Assembly: GCA_938023075.1 (NCBI GenBank) | Contig: CALHDG010000113.1 | Coordinates: forward strand, 1 to 40,497 | Length of the DNA stretch: 40,497 nucleotides | Source of the DNA: an uncultured Chitinophagales bacterium | Lineage (GTDB): Bacteria; Bacteroidota; Bacteroidia; Chitinophagales; JAHDHT01 | Reading direction: 5' to 3' | Part shown: piece by piece, positions 16,486 through 24,518 of the stretch | How positions within the stretch are numbered: position 1 is the first letter of the stretch | Layout of the letters: every line of letters starts with the position of its first letter | Made by a program: the position numbers and the translations under genes | The notes under the pieces: generated by a model | The model's input: only the letters and a program-made list of their open reading frames with translations | The model's database searches: none | Told to the model about the DNA's origin: nothing

Positions 16486-17166
16486 CTACAACCAACTTTT
16501 AAACTGTTCCACTTTATCGTTTAAAAAATTTTGTGACATCTGTTGCTCAATCTGCTTAAAATCACCTCGAGTGGCAGTATTGGCAATGTATCCATTTTGT
16601 ATGAAGTGCAATACATCACATAAGGCATTTAACGAAGCAAAAATATGCGAGGCAATTAATATAATTTTTCCTTGATTTTTTAAATGTTTAATAATTTCTT
16701 GAATCAACATATTACTTTGAATATCCACACCATTAAAGGGTTCATCTAAAATAAACACTTGGTTTTGTTGCAATAACATACCGGTTAATGCCAACTTTTT
16801 TTTCATACCGGTTGAATAGGTTTCGGCATATCGGTGGAGTGGCAAATTGAACATATTTTTTTCTGCTACCGCTTCTAATTTTATTTTTCGGGCATTACAT
16901 AGTAATTGTAAATATTCCTGACCGGTAATTTTAGAAAAGAAAAATGGATTGGTTGGTAAAAAGCCACATACATCTTTTAAAACTTCAGGATAGTTGATTG
17001 CTCCCTGAAAAGGTTCTAAACCACTAATGCATTTAAATAAAGTAGTTTTTCCAGCTCCGTTTTCACCAACAATACCGTAAATTTTACCAGGTTCAAAAGT
17101 TAAGTTGATCCCATTTAAAACAGCTTGTTTGCCATAGCTTTTATGTAGAGAGTTTATACTAATCAT
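16486..17166 (-). CDS. ABC transporter ATP-binding protein
   Basis: This 226-residue ATPase has Walker A GENGAGKTT at 34-42, an ABC signature YSTGMKKKL at 117-125 (a variant of LSGGQ, common in ABC-2-type exporters), Walker B VFILDEP at 137-143 and a downstream switch histidine in IASH. It powers an exporter formed with the membrane protein encoded immediately upstream. Its ATG (17166-17164) overlaps the upstream stop by 4 nt, so the two are translated together. The substrate is unknown. Confidence 0.92.
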   Translation of the reverse strand: MISINSLHKSYGKQAVLNGINLTFEPGKIYGIVGENGAGKTTLFKCISGLEPFQGAINYPEVLKDVCGFLPTNPFFFSKITGQEYLQLLCNARKIKLEAVAEKNMFNLPLHRYAETYSTGMKKKLALTGMLLQQNQVFILDEPFNGVDIQSNMLIQEIIKHLKNQGKIILIASHIFASLNALCDVLHFIQNGYIANTATRGDFKQIEQQMSQNFLNDKVEQFKSWL

Positions 17167-18080
17167 AATACCCTTAAGGATAAGTTTTGTTTAGCTTTCA
17201 TATAAAAGTAGGATAGGCTAATCAGCAAAAATGGTGGAAACATGATACTAAAGGCAACTGCCAACACTTGAATTAAATTGACTTCGGCAGGATAGTAAGC
17301 ATATTTGCCAAGTAGCATTAGCATAATATAAAAAATGCTTAGTATGATGATTAAGCCTATAATATACCAATATTGCCCATAAAAAAATAACAAGGCGATA
17401 CCAATCGGTAAACTAATTATTAAACTTTGCAGCGTGGCTGTTTGTATTTTGTAGTTTAAAAATTTAGATGCTTTAAATGCATGAGTCCAAACATAAAATA
17501 AGGGTTCAGGTTTGGTATAAAAGTTTAGGCAAGTCAATTGGCTAAGCACTAGAGCAAAAATGGCAAGATTAAAATTATCTACATAAATTGCAATAGAAGC
17601 TAAGGCAACATATCCTATAAAAAGAAAATAATTTTTTCGAAAGCCCACTATAAATTCAAAGGGTTTTTTATAAAATGGTGTGGGTATAATCAATCTGTTG
17701 ATAACTGTAAACCGAAAAAAAGAAAGTATAATAGCCCCTGAAAAAACGATTACCGCTAAAGTATATTGATTTTGAAAAAGCAGCAATACAAAAAAGGGTA
17801 AAGCCAATAAGCCGTTTTCGATAAGCCGAATAAGCTGATACTCTTTTTTATGAAACAGCAATTGTAAATAGGTATTCCGGTTGGGTTCGCTTAAAGTATA
17901 GCAAACCATTAATGCTAACACCGCATATATATATTCGGCAAATTTTACCTTTTCGAAAAGTAACTGAGAAGTTCCGGCAAAAACGAGAGCTGTCAAAATG
18001 TAGGCGATCACCACATTGAAACCAAGGGCTTCCAAATGCCGGTTTATTCTTTTTAGCTGCAAATTAAAATAGTATGCCAT
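17163..18080 (-). CDS. ABC transporter membrane subunit
   Basis: A 305-residue protein made almost entirely of hydrophobic helices, about eight or nine, separated by short basic loops. It has no signal peptide and no recognised catalytic motif. It is judged the permease because it directly precedes and overlaps the ATPase gene. The sequence does not resemble a permease family I can name. The start ATG at 18080-18078 sits 13 nt after a consensus -7 box (18094-18101). Confidence 0.75.
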   Translation of the reverse strand: MAYYFNLQLKRINRHLEALGFNVVIAYILTALVFAGTSQLLFEKVKFAEYIYAVLALMVCYTLSEPNRNTYLQLLFHKKEYQLIRLIENGLLALPFFVLLLFQNQYTLAVIVFSGAIILSFFRFTVINRLIIPTPFYKKPFEFIVGFRKNYFLFIGYVALASIAIYVDNFNLAIFALVLSQLTCLNFYTKPEPLFYVWTHAFKASKFLNYKIQTATLQSLIISLPIGIALLFFYGQYWYIIGLIIILSIFYIMLMLLGKYAYYPAEVNLIQVLAVAFSIMFPPFLLISLSYFYMKAKQNLSLRVL

Positions 18081-18093
18081 TTGTTAAAGGTGG

Positions 18094-18101
18094 CAAAACT
18101 A
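18094..18101 (-). promoter_or_regulatory. -7 box TAGTTTTG of the ABC exporter operon
   Basis: A perfect TAnnTTTG match on the minus strand, 13 nt before the permease ATG. It predicts a 5' leader of only a few bases. A TTTG upstream (18119-18116) has a spacer of 14 nt, which is too short to be convincing. Confidence 0.45.
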
Positions 18102-18209
18102 TCTCTTTTTTATAACAAAAAAAGTTAATTGGAATTAAGTTTAGAATAGAAATCCTGTTTCATAAATTCAATTTGTGAATTGCTACTCACAAACATTATA
18201 AACGCTTAT

Positions 18210-19688
18210 TTATAATTCTTTTCGCAAGCGGGCTACTGGAATATTTAATTGTTCCCTGTATTTGGCTACCGTTCTCCGGGCAATGTTGTAGCCTTTTTCT
18301 TTTAAGGCTTCTGTTAGTTTCTGATCAGATAATGGTTTACGTTTATCTTCATTGCTAATTTGATTAGACAATATTTTTTTAACTTCTCTGGTTGAAACTT
18401 CTTCCCCTGAATCGGTTGTTAATGATTCACTGAAAAAATCTTTTAATTTAAATGTACCAAATTCGGTTTGTACATATTTGCTGTTGGATACTCTTGAAAT
18501 AGTAGAAATATCTAAGTGGGTTAATTCGGCAATGTCTTTTAGTATCATAGGTTTTAATTTAATTTCATCGCCCGTTAAAAAGTAATCGTATTGATATCTT
18601 AAAATAGTGCCCATTGTTTTTAGCATGGTTTGTTGGCGTTGTTTGATCGCATCAATAAACCACTTAGCGCTATCTATTTTTTGTTTAATGAACATCATGG
18701 TATCTTTTTGTCGTTTATCTTTTTTCTTACTCTTATTAAAATCTTTAATCATATTCATATAAGAGTTGTTAATTTTTAGATCGGGCGCATTTCTTGAGTT
18801 TAAACTTAATTCTAAGCGTCCATCTTCGTTCACTACAATAAAATCTGGAATAATATACTGATCATTTTTAGATTTGCTAGAGAAGGCACTGCCTGGTTTC
18901 GGATTTAGTTTTAAAATTTCGTCTACCACAACTTTCAATTCTTCTGAACTTAAGCCTAACTGACGATGTAATTTTTCGTAATGTTTCTTCGAAAACGATT
19001 CAAAATGTTTAAAGAGTGTTTTTCTTGCTAGTAATAGAGTTTCATTTTTAGCATCTTGTTTTAACTTACTGTCTATTTGAATTAGTAAACACTCTTGTAA
19101 TGACCGTGCCCCAACACCCGTTGGCTCAAAGGTTTGTATTACTTTTAATAAAGATTCTAGCTTATCGGTAGTAGTTTCTATGTTTTGAGTAAAAGCTAAA
19201 TCATCAATAATAGAATCTAACGGTCTTCGTAAATAACCATCCTCATCTATGCTGCCAATTAATTGTTGTGCAATTTCCTGATCGGCATCATCCAAAATTA
19301 CCATACCCAATTGTTGATCTAAAAAATCTTGAAAGGTATCTATAACTGGTATAGGGATACTTACTTTATCTTCATTATCTGAATAGTTGGTATCTTTGGT
19401 TTTGTAGTCCGGTTGTTCATATTCATTTCCAAGGTATTCGCTCAAGTCCACATCATTTTGATCGCCTTCATATTCATCAAATTCGTCATCTGCAGTCGAT
19501 TCTCCGGTTAAGTCAAATTTTTCATCGGGTGTTGCATTTTCACCTTCATCTAATGCCGGATTTGCCTCTAACTCTTCCTTAATACGTTGTTCTAACGAAG
19601 CGGTGGGTACTTGAAGTAGCTTCATTAATTGTATCTGCTGTGGTGATAGTTTTTGGAGCTGTTTCTGGGATAAGTTTTGCTTAAGCAT
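18210..19688 (-). CDS. rpoN: RNA polymerase sigma-54 factor RpoN
   Basis: This 492-residue protein directs RNA polymerase to -24/-12 promoters that need an enhancer-binding ATPase. Region I is the Gln/Leu-rich N-terminus (QNLSQKQLQKLSPQQIQLMK). Region II, about 45-100, is strongly acidic. The core-binding and helix-turn-helix domains follow, and the diagnostic RpoN box ARRTVAKYRE stands at 470-479 near the C-terminus. The length is typical. No activator or sigma-54 promoter was identified nearby. It is transcribed toward the ABC exporter, with 129 bp between. Confidence 0.97.
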   Translation of the reverse strand: MLKQNLSQKQLQKLSPQQIQLMKLLQVPTASLEQRIKEELEANPALDEGENATPDEKFDLTGESTADDEFDEYEGDQNDVDLSEYLGNEYEQPDYKTKDTNYSDNEDKVSIPIPVIDTFQDFLDQQLGMVILDDADQEIAQQLIGSIDEDGYLRRPLDSIIDDLAFTQNIETTTDKLESLLKVIQTFEPTGVGARSLQECLLIQIDSKLKQDAKNETLLLARKTLFKHFESFSKKHYEKLHRQLGLSSEELKVVVDEILKLNPKPGSAFSSKSKNDQYIIPDFIVVNEDGRLELSLNSRNAPDLKINNSYMNMIKDFNKSKKKDKRQKDTMMFIKQKIDSAKWFIDAIKQRQQTMLKTMGTILRYQYDYFLTGDEIKLKPMILKDIAELTHLDISTISRVSNSKYVQTEFGTFKLKDFFSESLTTDSGEEVSTREVKKILSNQISNEDKRKPLSDQKLTEALKEKGYNIARRTVAKYREQLNIPVARLRKEL

Positions 19689-20009
19689 TATATTTTTTTC
19701 GTTTTATCTTTACTAAGTTATTCCTTTTGTAGACTATAAAAACACGATTAAGTCTTTATCTTTTAAAAAAAATAAAAATTATTTTAAGAAAAAGGAATAC
19801 TCGTAAGTGGTTGGGTAAACTATGTATATTATTAATTATCTTTGAAAAACAATAATAATCAATTATTTAAAAAGATGAAATTTGCTAAAATGTTACATTT
19901 AATGACCTGTGTGAATATACGATAAATAACTAAAATCCTTAGTGTCTAATTTTGCAAATTAAGGCACGATTTATGTGGTAATATGTGAAACTTTGTTAAT
20001 GTCCTCTTC
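19689..20009. other. 321-bp intergenic region with a plus-strand -7 box
   Basis: It lies between rpoN and the next minus-strand gene. TATCTTTG at 19837-19844 on the plus strand is a perfect -7 box, with a TTG at 19811-19813 (23-nt spacer). It is followed by a 16-codon frame (19875-19925) that begins MKFAKMLHLM. No gene continues from it. Nothing else is recognised. Confidence 0.5.
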
Positions 20010-21821
20010 TTATCGAATAATTTTTTTGAGTGTTTTGCCTTGATTCGTTTCTACTTCTAATAAATAAAAACCAGTAGAAACATCATTTATGTTCATTTGA
20101 TTACCTTGAGTTTCATTTAGCAATAAACCACTTGCATTATATAAACGTAAACTCTTAATCAATGTTACAGCTTGCACTTCTAACCAATCGCCTTTTATCG
20201 GATTAGGATAAACTTCAATAGTTTGGTCAATAATATAATTGGGAACTGATGGTCTACTTGTAATAAATATGTCGTCCAAATCAAACGGAAATAATTGGTA
20301 ACCTGAGGTGTAAGGTTCGGAGTTGTCGAATTGTCCAACTATGCCAGTTATAAACCATATGCCTTGATAGTAGTTTCCGCTCGCAGTTATGTCAGATAGT
20401 GGTAATGATGCCAAAGGAGTATCATTATCAATTCTAACAATCACCGTATCTATATCCGAAGAACCATCTACCGTAAAAAGCACATTAAAACTACCACCGT
20501 CGCCTACCCATTCGGTTGGGTCAATAATAGTTAGCTCTTCCATTCTTACATACTCTGATTCCTGAGTTTCTGATAAACCAGTATCTCTAATCTCGATGGG
20601 TTCTCCTAAATCATTCCCTTCTGAAACTAATGTAATATTCTCTGCTACGATTTGAGTTAAACCGTTAAACTGCCCAATGGTTCCTTGTACTTTTATTTCA
20701 TCCCCTTCGGTAACCGTGTAACCTAAATCGTCGTTTAAGCTAAAAATACTGATACCACCAGTACCATCACGAATGGTAAACAATAAGCCATTACCTTCTC
20801 TTAAATTAATACCATGTACTACACCGCTTAATTCACACAACACATCTAGCGAGTCGGCTACACCATTTTCATTTTCGGTGTGTACTTCGGCAATCGTATA
20901 CATGTTTAAAGTTGGTGGTGGCGCATCATCATCTTCAATAGTTAAGGTAAATACACCATTAGCTATGGTAACCTCTTCGCCTTCTACAGTAATTTGAAAT
21001 TCAACACTTTCGGTTGCTTCTTCTTCTTCATCGTTAATTATATACATTACGATATCAATGGTTTGGTTAGCTCCATTGGCAGCATCAATACTTAATTCAC
21101 TATTACCAATTGTATAATCTTCGTTTAAAATAGCCGTTGTCTCTTCATTTACATTAATATTTATTATATGAGTTCCGGTTAAGTTGGTTGCCTGCAAAGT
21201 GTAGGTAACAGAATCGGTACTTTCATTAATCGTGCGCTCTGCAGGTGAAATGTTAAAGGTAGGCGTACCGCCTGTACCTTCTCCAAACGATTGATTGTTA
21301 TTGATTTCTCCATATGTAGCAGCCGCCGCTTCTGCCCATATAAAATCGGTGTAAACCATGCCACTTCCTGTTAGTTGTAATGAATTGCCTGATTCAGTGC
21401 CAATTTCAGCTACCCCAATATCTTCAGAAATCATATCTTTTGCCACCCCTTCAATGGCTGACATAGTGCCTTCGTAACTAATAAAAAGTTCAACCGTTTC
21501 GGTGCAACTATTGTACAACGCAATGGCATCATTTTCTCCATTTTGGATCCCTTCAATGGCTACCCAATGTGTACCGAAACCATTATTTTGATCTTCTAAT
21601 GTGCCTTGTAGAGTTATTGAATTATAAACGGAGCTATTGCTACCATTGTACAAATAAATTTCATAACAACTTAAATCGGTACCTGCCGGTCCAGCTATTT
21701 CAAGTCCTTCATTGTCGTCGGTTCCTACATTATCATAATGCAGTTCATTAATAAATACGGTTTGTGCAAAACAAATGGAAACAAAATAAATTAAAGACAA
21801 GCATAAGCTTAAACGTTTCAT
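20010..21821 (-). CDS. Secreted lamin-tail / Calx-beta / OB-fold protein with T9SS signal
   Basis: This 603-residue protein has a signal peptide (about 1-19, ICFA-Q). A lamin-tail domain follows (about 20-170; VFINELHYDN and WVAIEG are characteristic), then a Calx-beta domain (about 190-300, with EDYTI and DDDAPP), an OB-fold-like domain (about 305-410; SGVVHG, FTIRDGTGGI, VQGTIGQFNG), and a C-terminal T9SS sorting domain (VYPNPIKGDWLEVQ ... GFYLLEVETN ... KKIIR). Lamin-tail plus OB domains commonly accompany extracellular ExeM-type nucleases, but no endonuclease/exonuclease/phosphatase core is present here. It should be exported and attached to the cell surface. Its role is unknown. Confidence 0.85.
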   Translation of the reverse strand: MKRLSLCLSLIYFVSICFAQTVFINELHYDNVGTDDNEGLEIAGPAGTDLSCYEIYLYNGSNSSVYNSITLQGTLEDQNNGFGTHWVAIEGIQNGENDAIALYNSCTETVELFISYEGTMSAIEGVAKDMISEDIGVAEIGTESGNSLQLTGSGMVYTDFIWAEAAAATYGEINNNQSFGEGTGGTPTFNISPAERTINESTDSVTYTLQATNLTGTHIININVNEETTAILNEDYTIGNSELSIDAANGANQTIDIVMYIINDEEEEATESVEFQITVEGEEVTIANGVFTLTIEDDDAPPPTLNMYTIAEVHTENENGVADSLDVLCELSGVVHGINLREGNGLLFTIRDGTGGISIFSLNDDLGYTVTEGDEIKVQGTIGQFNGLTQIVAENITLVSEGNDLGEPIEIRDTGLSETQESEYVRMEELTIIDPTEWVGDGGSFNVLFTVDGSSDIDTVIVRIDNDTPLASLPLSDITASGNYYQGIWFITGIVGQFDNSEPYTSGYQLFPFDLDDIFITSRPSVPNYIIDQTIEVYPNPIKGDWLEVQAVTLIKSLRLYNASGLLLNETQGNQMNINDVSTGFYLLEVETNQGKTLKKIIR

Positions 21822-21901
21822 AACTGATTAATTTTTTAAAAATTTTACCCAAGATAAGGTTAAATTGTTTTAATATTGCATTAGAGGAATAGAATTAACA
21901 A

Positions 21902-22483
21902 TTGTTTCAAAAAGAAAATATATTTAGCAAAAACGATAAACCTTCCAAAGGAAAAATATTGTTGTCAGAGCCTTTTATGTTGGATCCCAATTTTAAAAGA
22001 TCGGTGATACTATTATGTGAACATACCAATGAAGGTTCTTTTGGTTTCATTCTTAACCGTCGGTTAGATTTGAGTTTTTCAGATGCTTTACCAGAGTTTG
22101 CTTATTTAAAAGTACCTGTTTATTTTGGCGGTCCGGTTGAGCCAGATACTTTACATTATTTGCATGTGTTGGGTGACGAGTTAAGTGGCAGTGAAGAAAT
22201 TGCTGATGGGGTGTTTTGGGGCGGGTCGTTTGAAACCTTAAAAATATTACTATCTCAAGAAAGGGTTAAAAGTAATCAAATTCGTTTTTTTCTTGGATAT
22301 TCAGGCTGGGGAGCAAAGCAAATTGAAGAAGAATTGTCGCAAAATTCGTGGATTGTTACCAACGCACAATGCTCTGATATTTTTAATAACGATCAAGAAA
22401 AACTATGGGCAAATATTTTAAAAGATATGGGTGGAGATTACAAATCAATAGCCGGCTATCCGGAAAATCCAAATTGGAACTGA
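21902..22483 (+). CDS. yqgE: YqgE/AlgH family protein
   Basis: A 193-residue cytoplasmic protein of the UPF0301 (YqgE/AlgH) family, whose biochemical role is not established. Diagnostic stretches are KGKILLSEPFMLDPNFKRSV near the N-terminus, GSFGFILNR, YFGGPVEPDTLHYLH and FFLGYSGWGAKQ. The frame begins at TTG 21902. The first ATG (M27, in FMLDPNF) would remove the conserved KGKLLLSEP segment, so the TTG is preferred. A near-consensus -7 box TAATATTG lies at 21871-21878. Confidence 0.92.
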   Translation: MFQKENIFSKNDKPSKGKILLSEPFMLDPNFKRSVILLCEHTNEGSFGFILNRRLDLSFSDALPEFAYLKVPVYFGGPVEPDTLHYLHVLGDELSGSEEIADGVFWGGSFETLKILLSQERVKSNQIRFFLGYSGWGAKQIEEELSQNSWIVTNAQCSDIFNNDQEKLWANILKDMGGDYKSIAGYPENPNWN

Positions 22484-22495
22484 ATGTATAAACTT

Positions 22496-22547
22496 CAAAT
22501 TCCAAAATACAAATTCCAAGTTCCAAATTCCAAAATACAAATTCCAA
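22496..22547. repeat. Short tandem repeat, 24-nt unit with 28-nt period
   Basis: Two identical 24-nt units (22496-22519 and 22524-22547) built from CAAATTCCAAAATA and CAAATTCCAA segments are separated by GTTC. The repeat lies between the yqgE stop and lolD and is not coding. Confidence 0.8.
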
Positions 22548-22641
22548 ATATTTAAACTTGTGGCATCAAACTAATGAGCACACAAAAAAATAAGATAGTT
22601 ACAACAATGGTTTAGTATAAAATGTTGTTATTTGTGCAGCC

Positions 22642-23292
22642 ATGATAAAAGCAACAAGTATTGAAAAATCATATGAAAATCTAAAAGTCTTAAAAGGAGT
22701 AAATGTGTCCATTAATCCTGGTGAAATCGTATCGATAGTGGGAGCTTCTGGTGCTGGAAAAAGTACTTTACTGCATATACTTGGAACAATTGATAATCCA
22801 GATTCAGGTAATTTAAGTATCAACAATACCGAAATAACCCGTTTAAAAGCCAAAGAACTTTCTGCTTTTAGAAATAAACATATTGGTTTCGTTTTTCAGT
22901 TTCATCATTTATTACCAGAATTTAGTGCCTTAGAAAATGTTTTGATACCTACGATGATCTCAGGGTTTAAAACAAAAGACAGCAAAGATAGAGCTAAAGA
23001 ATTATTAAACTATTTAGGTTTATCTAAAAGAATACAACATAAACCCAATGAATTATCTGGTGGAGAACAGCAACGGGTGGCAATAGCCCGTGCTATAATT
23101 AACCAACCTAAAGTTATTTTTGCTGATGAACCAACCGGTAATTTAGATTCTGAAAACTCCAACGACATCCATCAATTGTTTTTTGACTTACGTAAGCAGT
23201 TTAATCATACCTTTATAATTGTAACCCATAACAATAAATTGGCAGATATGGCAGACCGTAAACTACATATGAAAGACGGAGTTATCATATAA
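22642..23292 (+). CDS. lolD: LolD-like ABC transporter ATP-binding protein
   Basis: This 216-residue ATPase belongs to the MacB/LolD group. It has Walker [10 protein letters not shown] at 34-42, LSGGEQ at 138-143, Walker [13 protein letters not shown] with D162-E163, and the switch histidine in [23 protein letters not shown] is the LolD hallmark. In the Lol system it powers release of outer-membrane lipoproteins from the inner membrane to LolA. The LolC/E permeases are not adjacent here, as is common in Bacteroidota. A weak promoter-like TTTG (22631-22634) lies 7 nt before the ATG. Confidence 0.9.
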   Translation: MIKATSIEKSYENLKVLKGVNVSINPGEIVSIVGASGAGKSTLLHILGTIDNPDSGNLSINNTEITRLKAKELSAFRNKHIGFVFQFHHLLPEFSALENVLIPTMISGFKTKDSKDRAKELLNYLGLSKRIQHKPNELSGGEQQRVAIARAIINQPKVIFADEPTGNLDSENSNDIHQLFFDLRKQFNHTFIIVTHNNKLADMADRKLHMKDGVII

Positions 23293-23538
23293 ATATTTCT
23301 GGAATTGTTTTTTTTCTTAAATTTGTTTAATAAAACATTAACTTTATTTGGCGTGTTGCGTATATATAGTTGCAAGCTTAAATTTTGAAAGCTAATAAGT
23401 TCGTTTAAATACATAATCTTCTATTATGCTTATTAAGTTTTTTGCAATAACTCCCACTAAGTATTTCTTAGCATTTGTTAATATCTCCACGTTTTACAAG
23501 TTAATTTTTTTTTTGAATTCAACCTTATTGAAACTATT

Positions 23539-24249
23539 ATGGTACTAAATACAGTAAAAGTGAACGAAAATAAACAAAATGTAGATTTATTAAGTCTTGT
23601 TTTTAAAGCTTCTCATGATTTAAAGGGGCCACTCAGAACGATAAAAAGTTTTGCTCAAATTTTAAATAAAAGTTTAAAAGATAGGATAAAAGATAATGAA
23701 CAGGAAATGTTCCACTTTATTTTTGAAGCAACCGATGACTTAGAAAATTTAATTATTCAGTTAGTTACTTTTAGCAAGATGGGGCAAACTCCCTTAACCT
23801 TTGTTGAAATTGACTTTGGCAATTTTGTCGAACTAATGAAATTAAATTTACAAAAGCAAATACAAGCTAAAGATGCTATTATAAATTTAAAATACGGTAC
23901 AGAAAAAATTAGAGGAGACCGGGAAAAGTTGAGCTTGGTCATCAAAAATTTAACCTTAAATGCAATAGAATTTCAACCGAAAAACCAGAAACCGGTTGTT
24001 GACATTGAAATAGCCGATAAAAATGAATATTGGGAAATATCTTTTAAAGATAATGGAATAGGTATTGATCCTGAACATTTTGAAACTATATTTCTTCCCT
24101 TCGAAAAATTACATGGCAATTCTGCTTACAAAGGTTCCGGTATTGGCTTAGCCATTTGTGATCGCATTGTTAAAGATCATAAAGGAACCATTAAAGTTAC
24201 CTCCGAATTAAACAAAGGAAGTACCTTTACTGTTACGCTTCCAAAATAA
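23539..24249 (+). CDS. Sensor-less histidine kinase (HisKA + HATPase_c)
   Basis: A 236-residue kinase with only the catalytic parts. The dimerisation/phosphoacceptor helix has H26 in SHDLKGPLRT. The ATPase domain has an N-box (NLTLNAIEF), G1 DNGIGI (171-176), F-box (FLPFEKLHG) and G2 GSGIGLAI (199-206). There is no membrane segment, PAS or GAF domain. It could be a cytoplasmic relay kinase or the C-terminal half of a protein that has lost its sensor. No response regulator is within the window, so its partner is unknown. Upstream, 246 bp show no clear coding frame. Confidence 0.88.
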   Translation: MVLNTVKVNENKQNVDLLSLVFKASHDLKGPLRTIKSFAQILNKSLKDRIKDNEQEMFHFIFEATDDLENLIIQLVTFSKMGQTPLTFVEIDFGNFVELMKLNLQKQIQAKDAIINLKYGTEKIRGDREKLSLVIKNLTLNAIEFQPKNQKPVVDIEIADKNEYWEISFKDNGIGIDPEHFETIFLPFEKLHGNSAYKGSGIGLAICDRIVKDHKGTIKVTSELNKGSTFTVTLPK

Positions 24250-24518
24250 AGTAAATTTACTGCCAACAATTCAGACTGCTGTCCATCGAATAGTTCGTAG
24301 GATTATGGGCAATTATGATTTGTTGAACTACCAATTTCAGATTATAAACATCAATTTTATGATTGGTTGATACATTAACTTGTTTGGTCAAAGAAGCGGC
24401 TTTTTCAGCAAAATATGTAATCCCTTCTTAAAAAGTCAACCATCCGAAAATAAATTCAAAAAAAAATTAGGATAATTACTATGTAATTTACTATTTTTAT
24501 AAAACAAAATTAGTTTTT

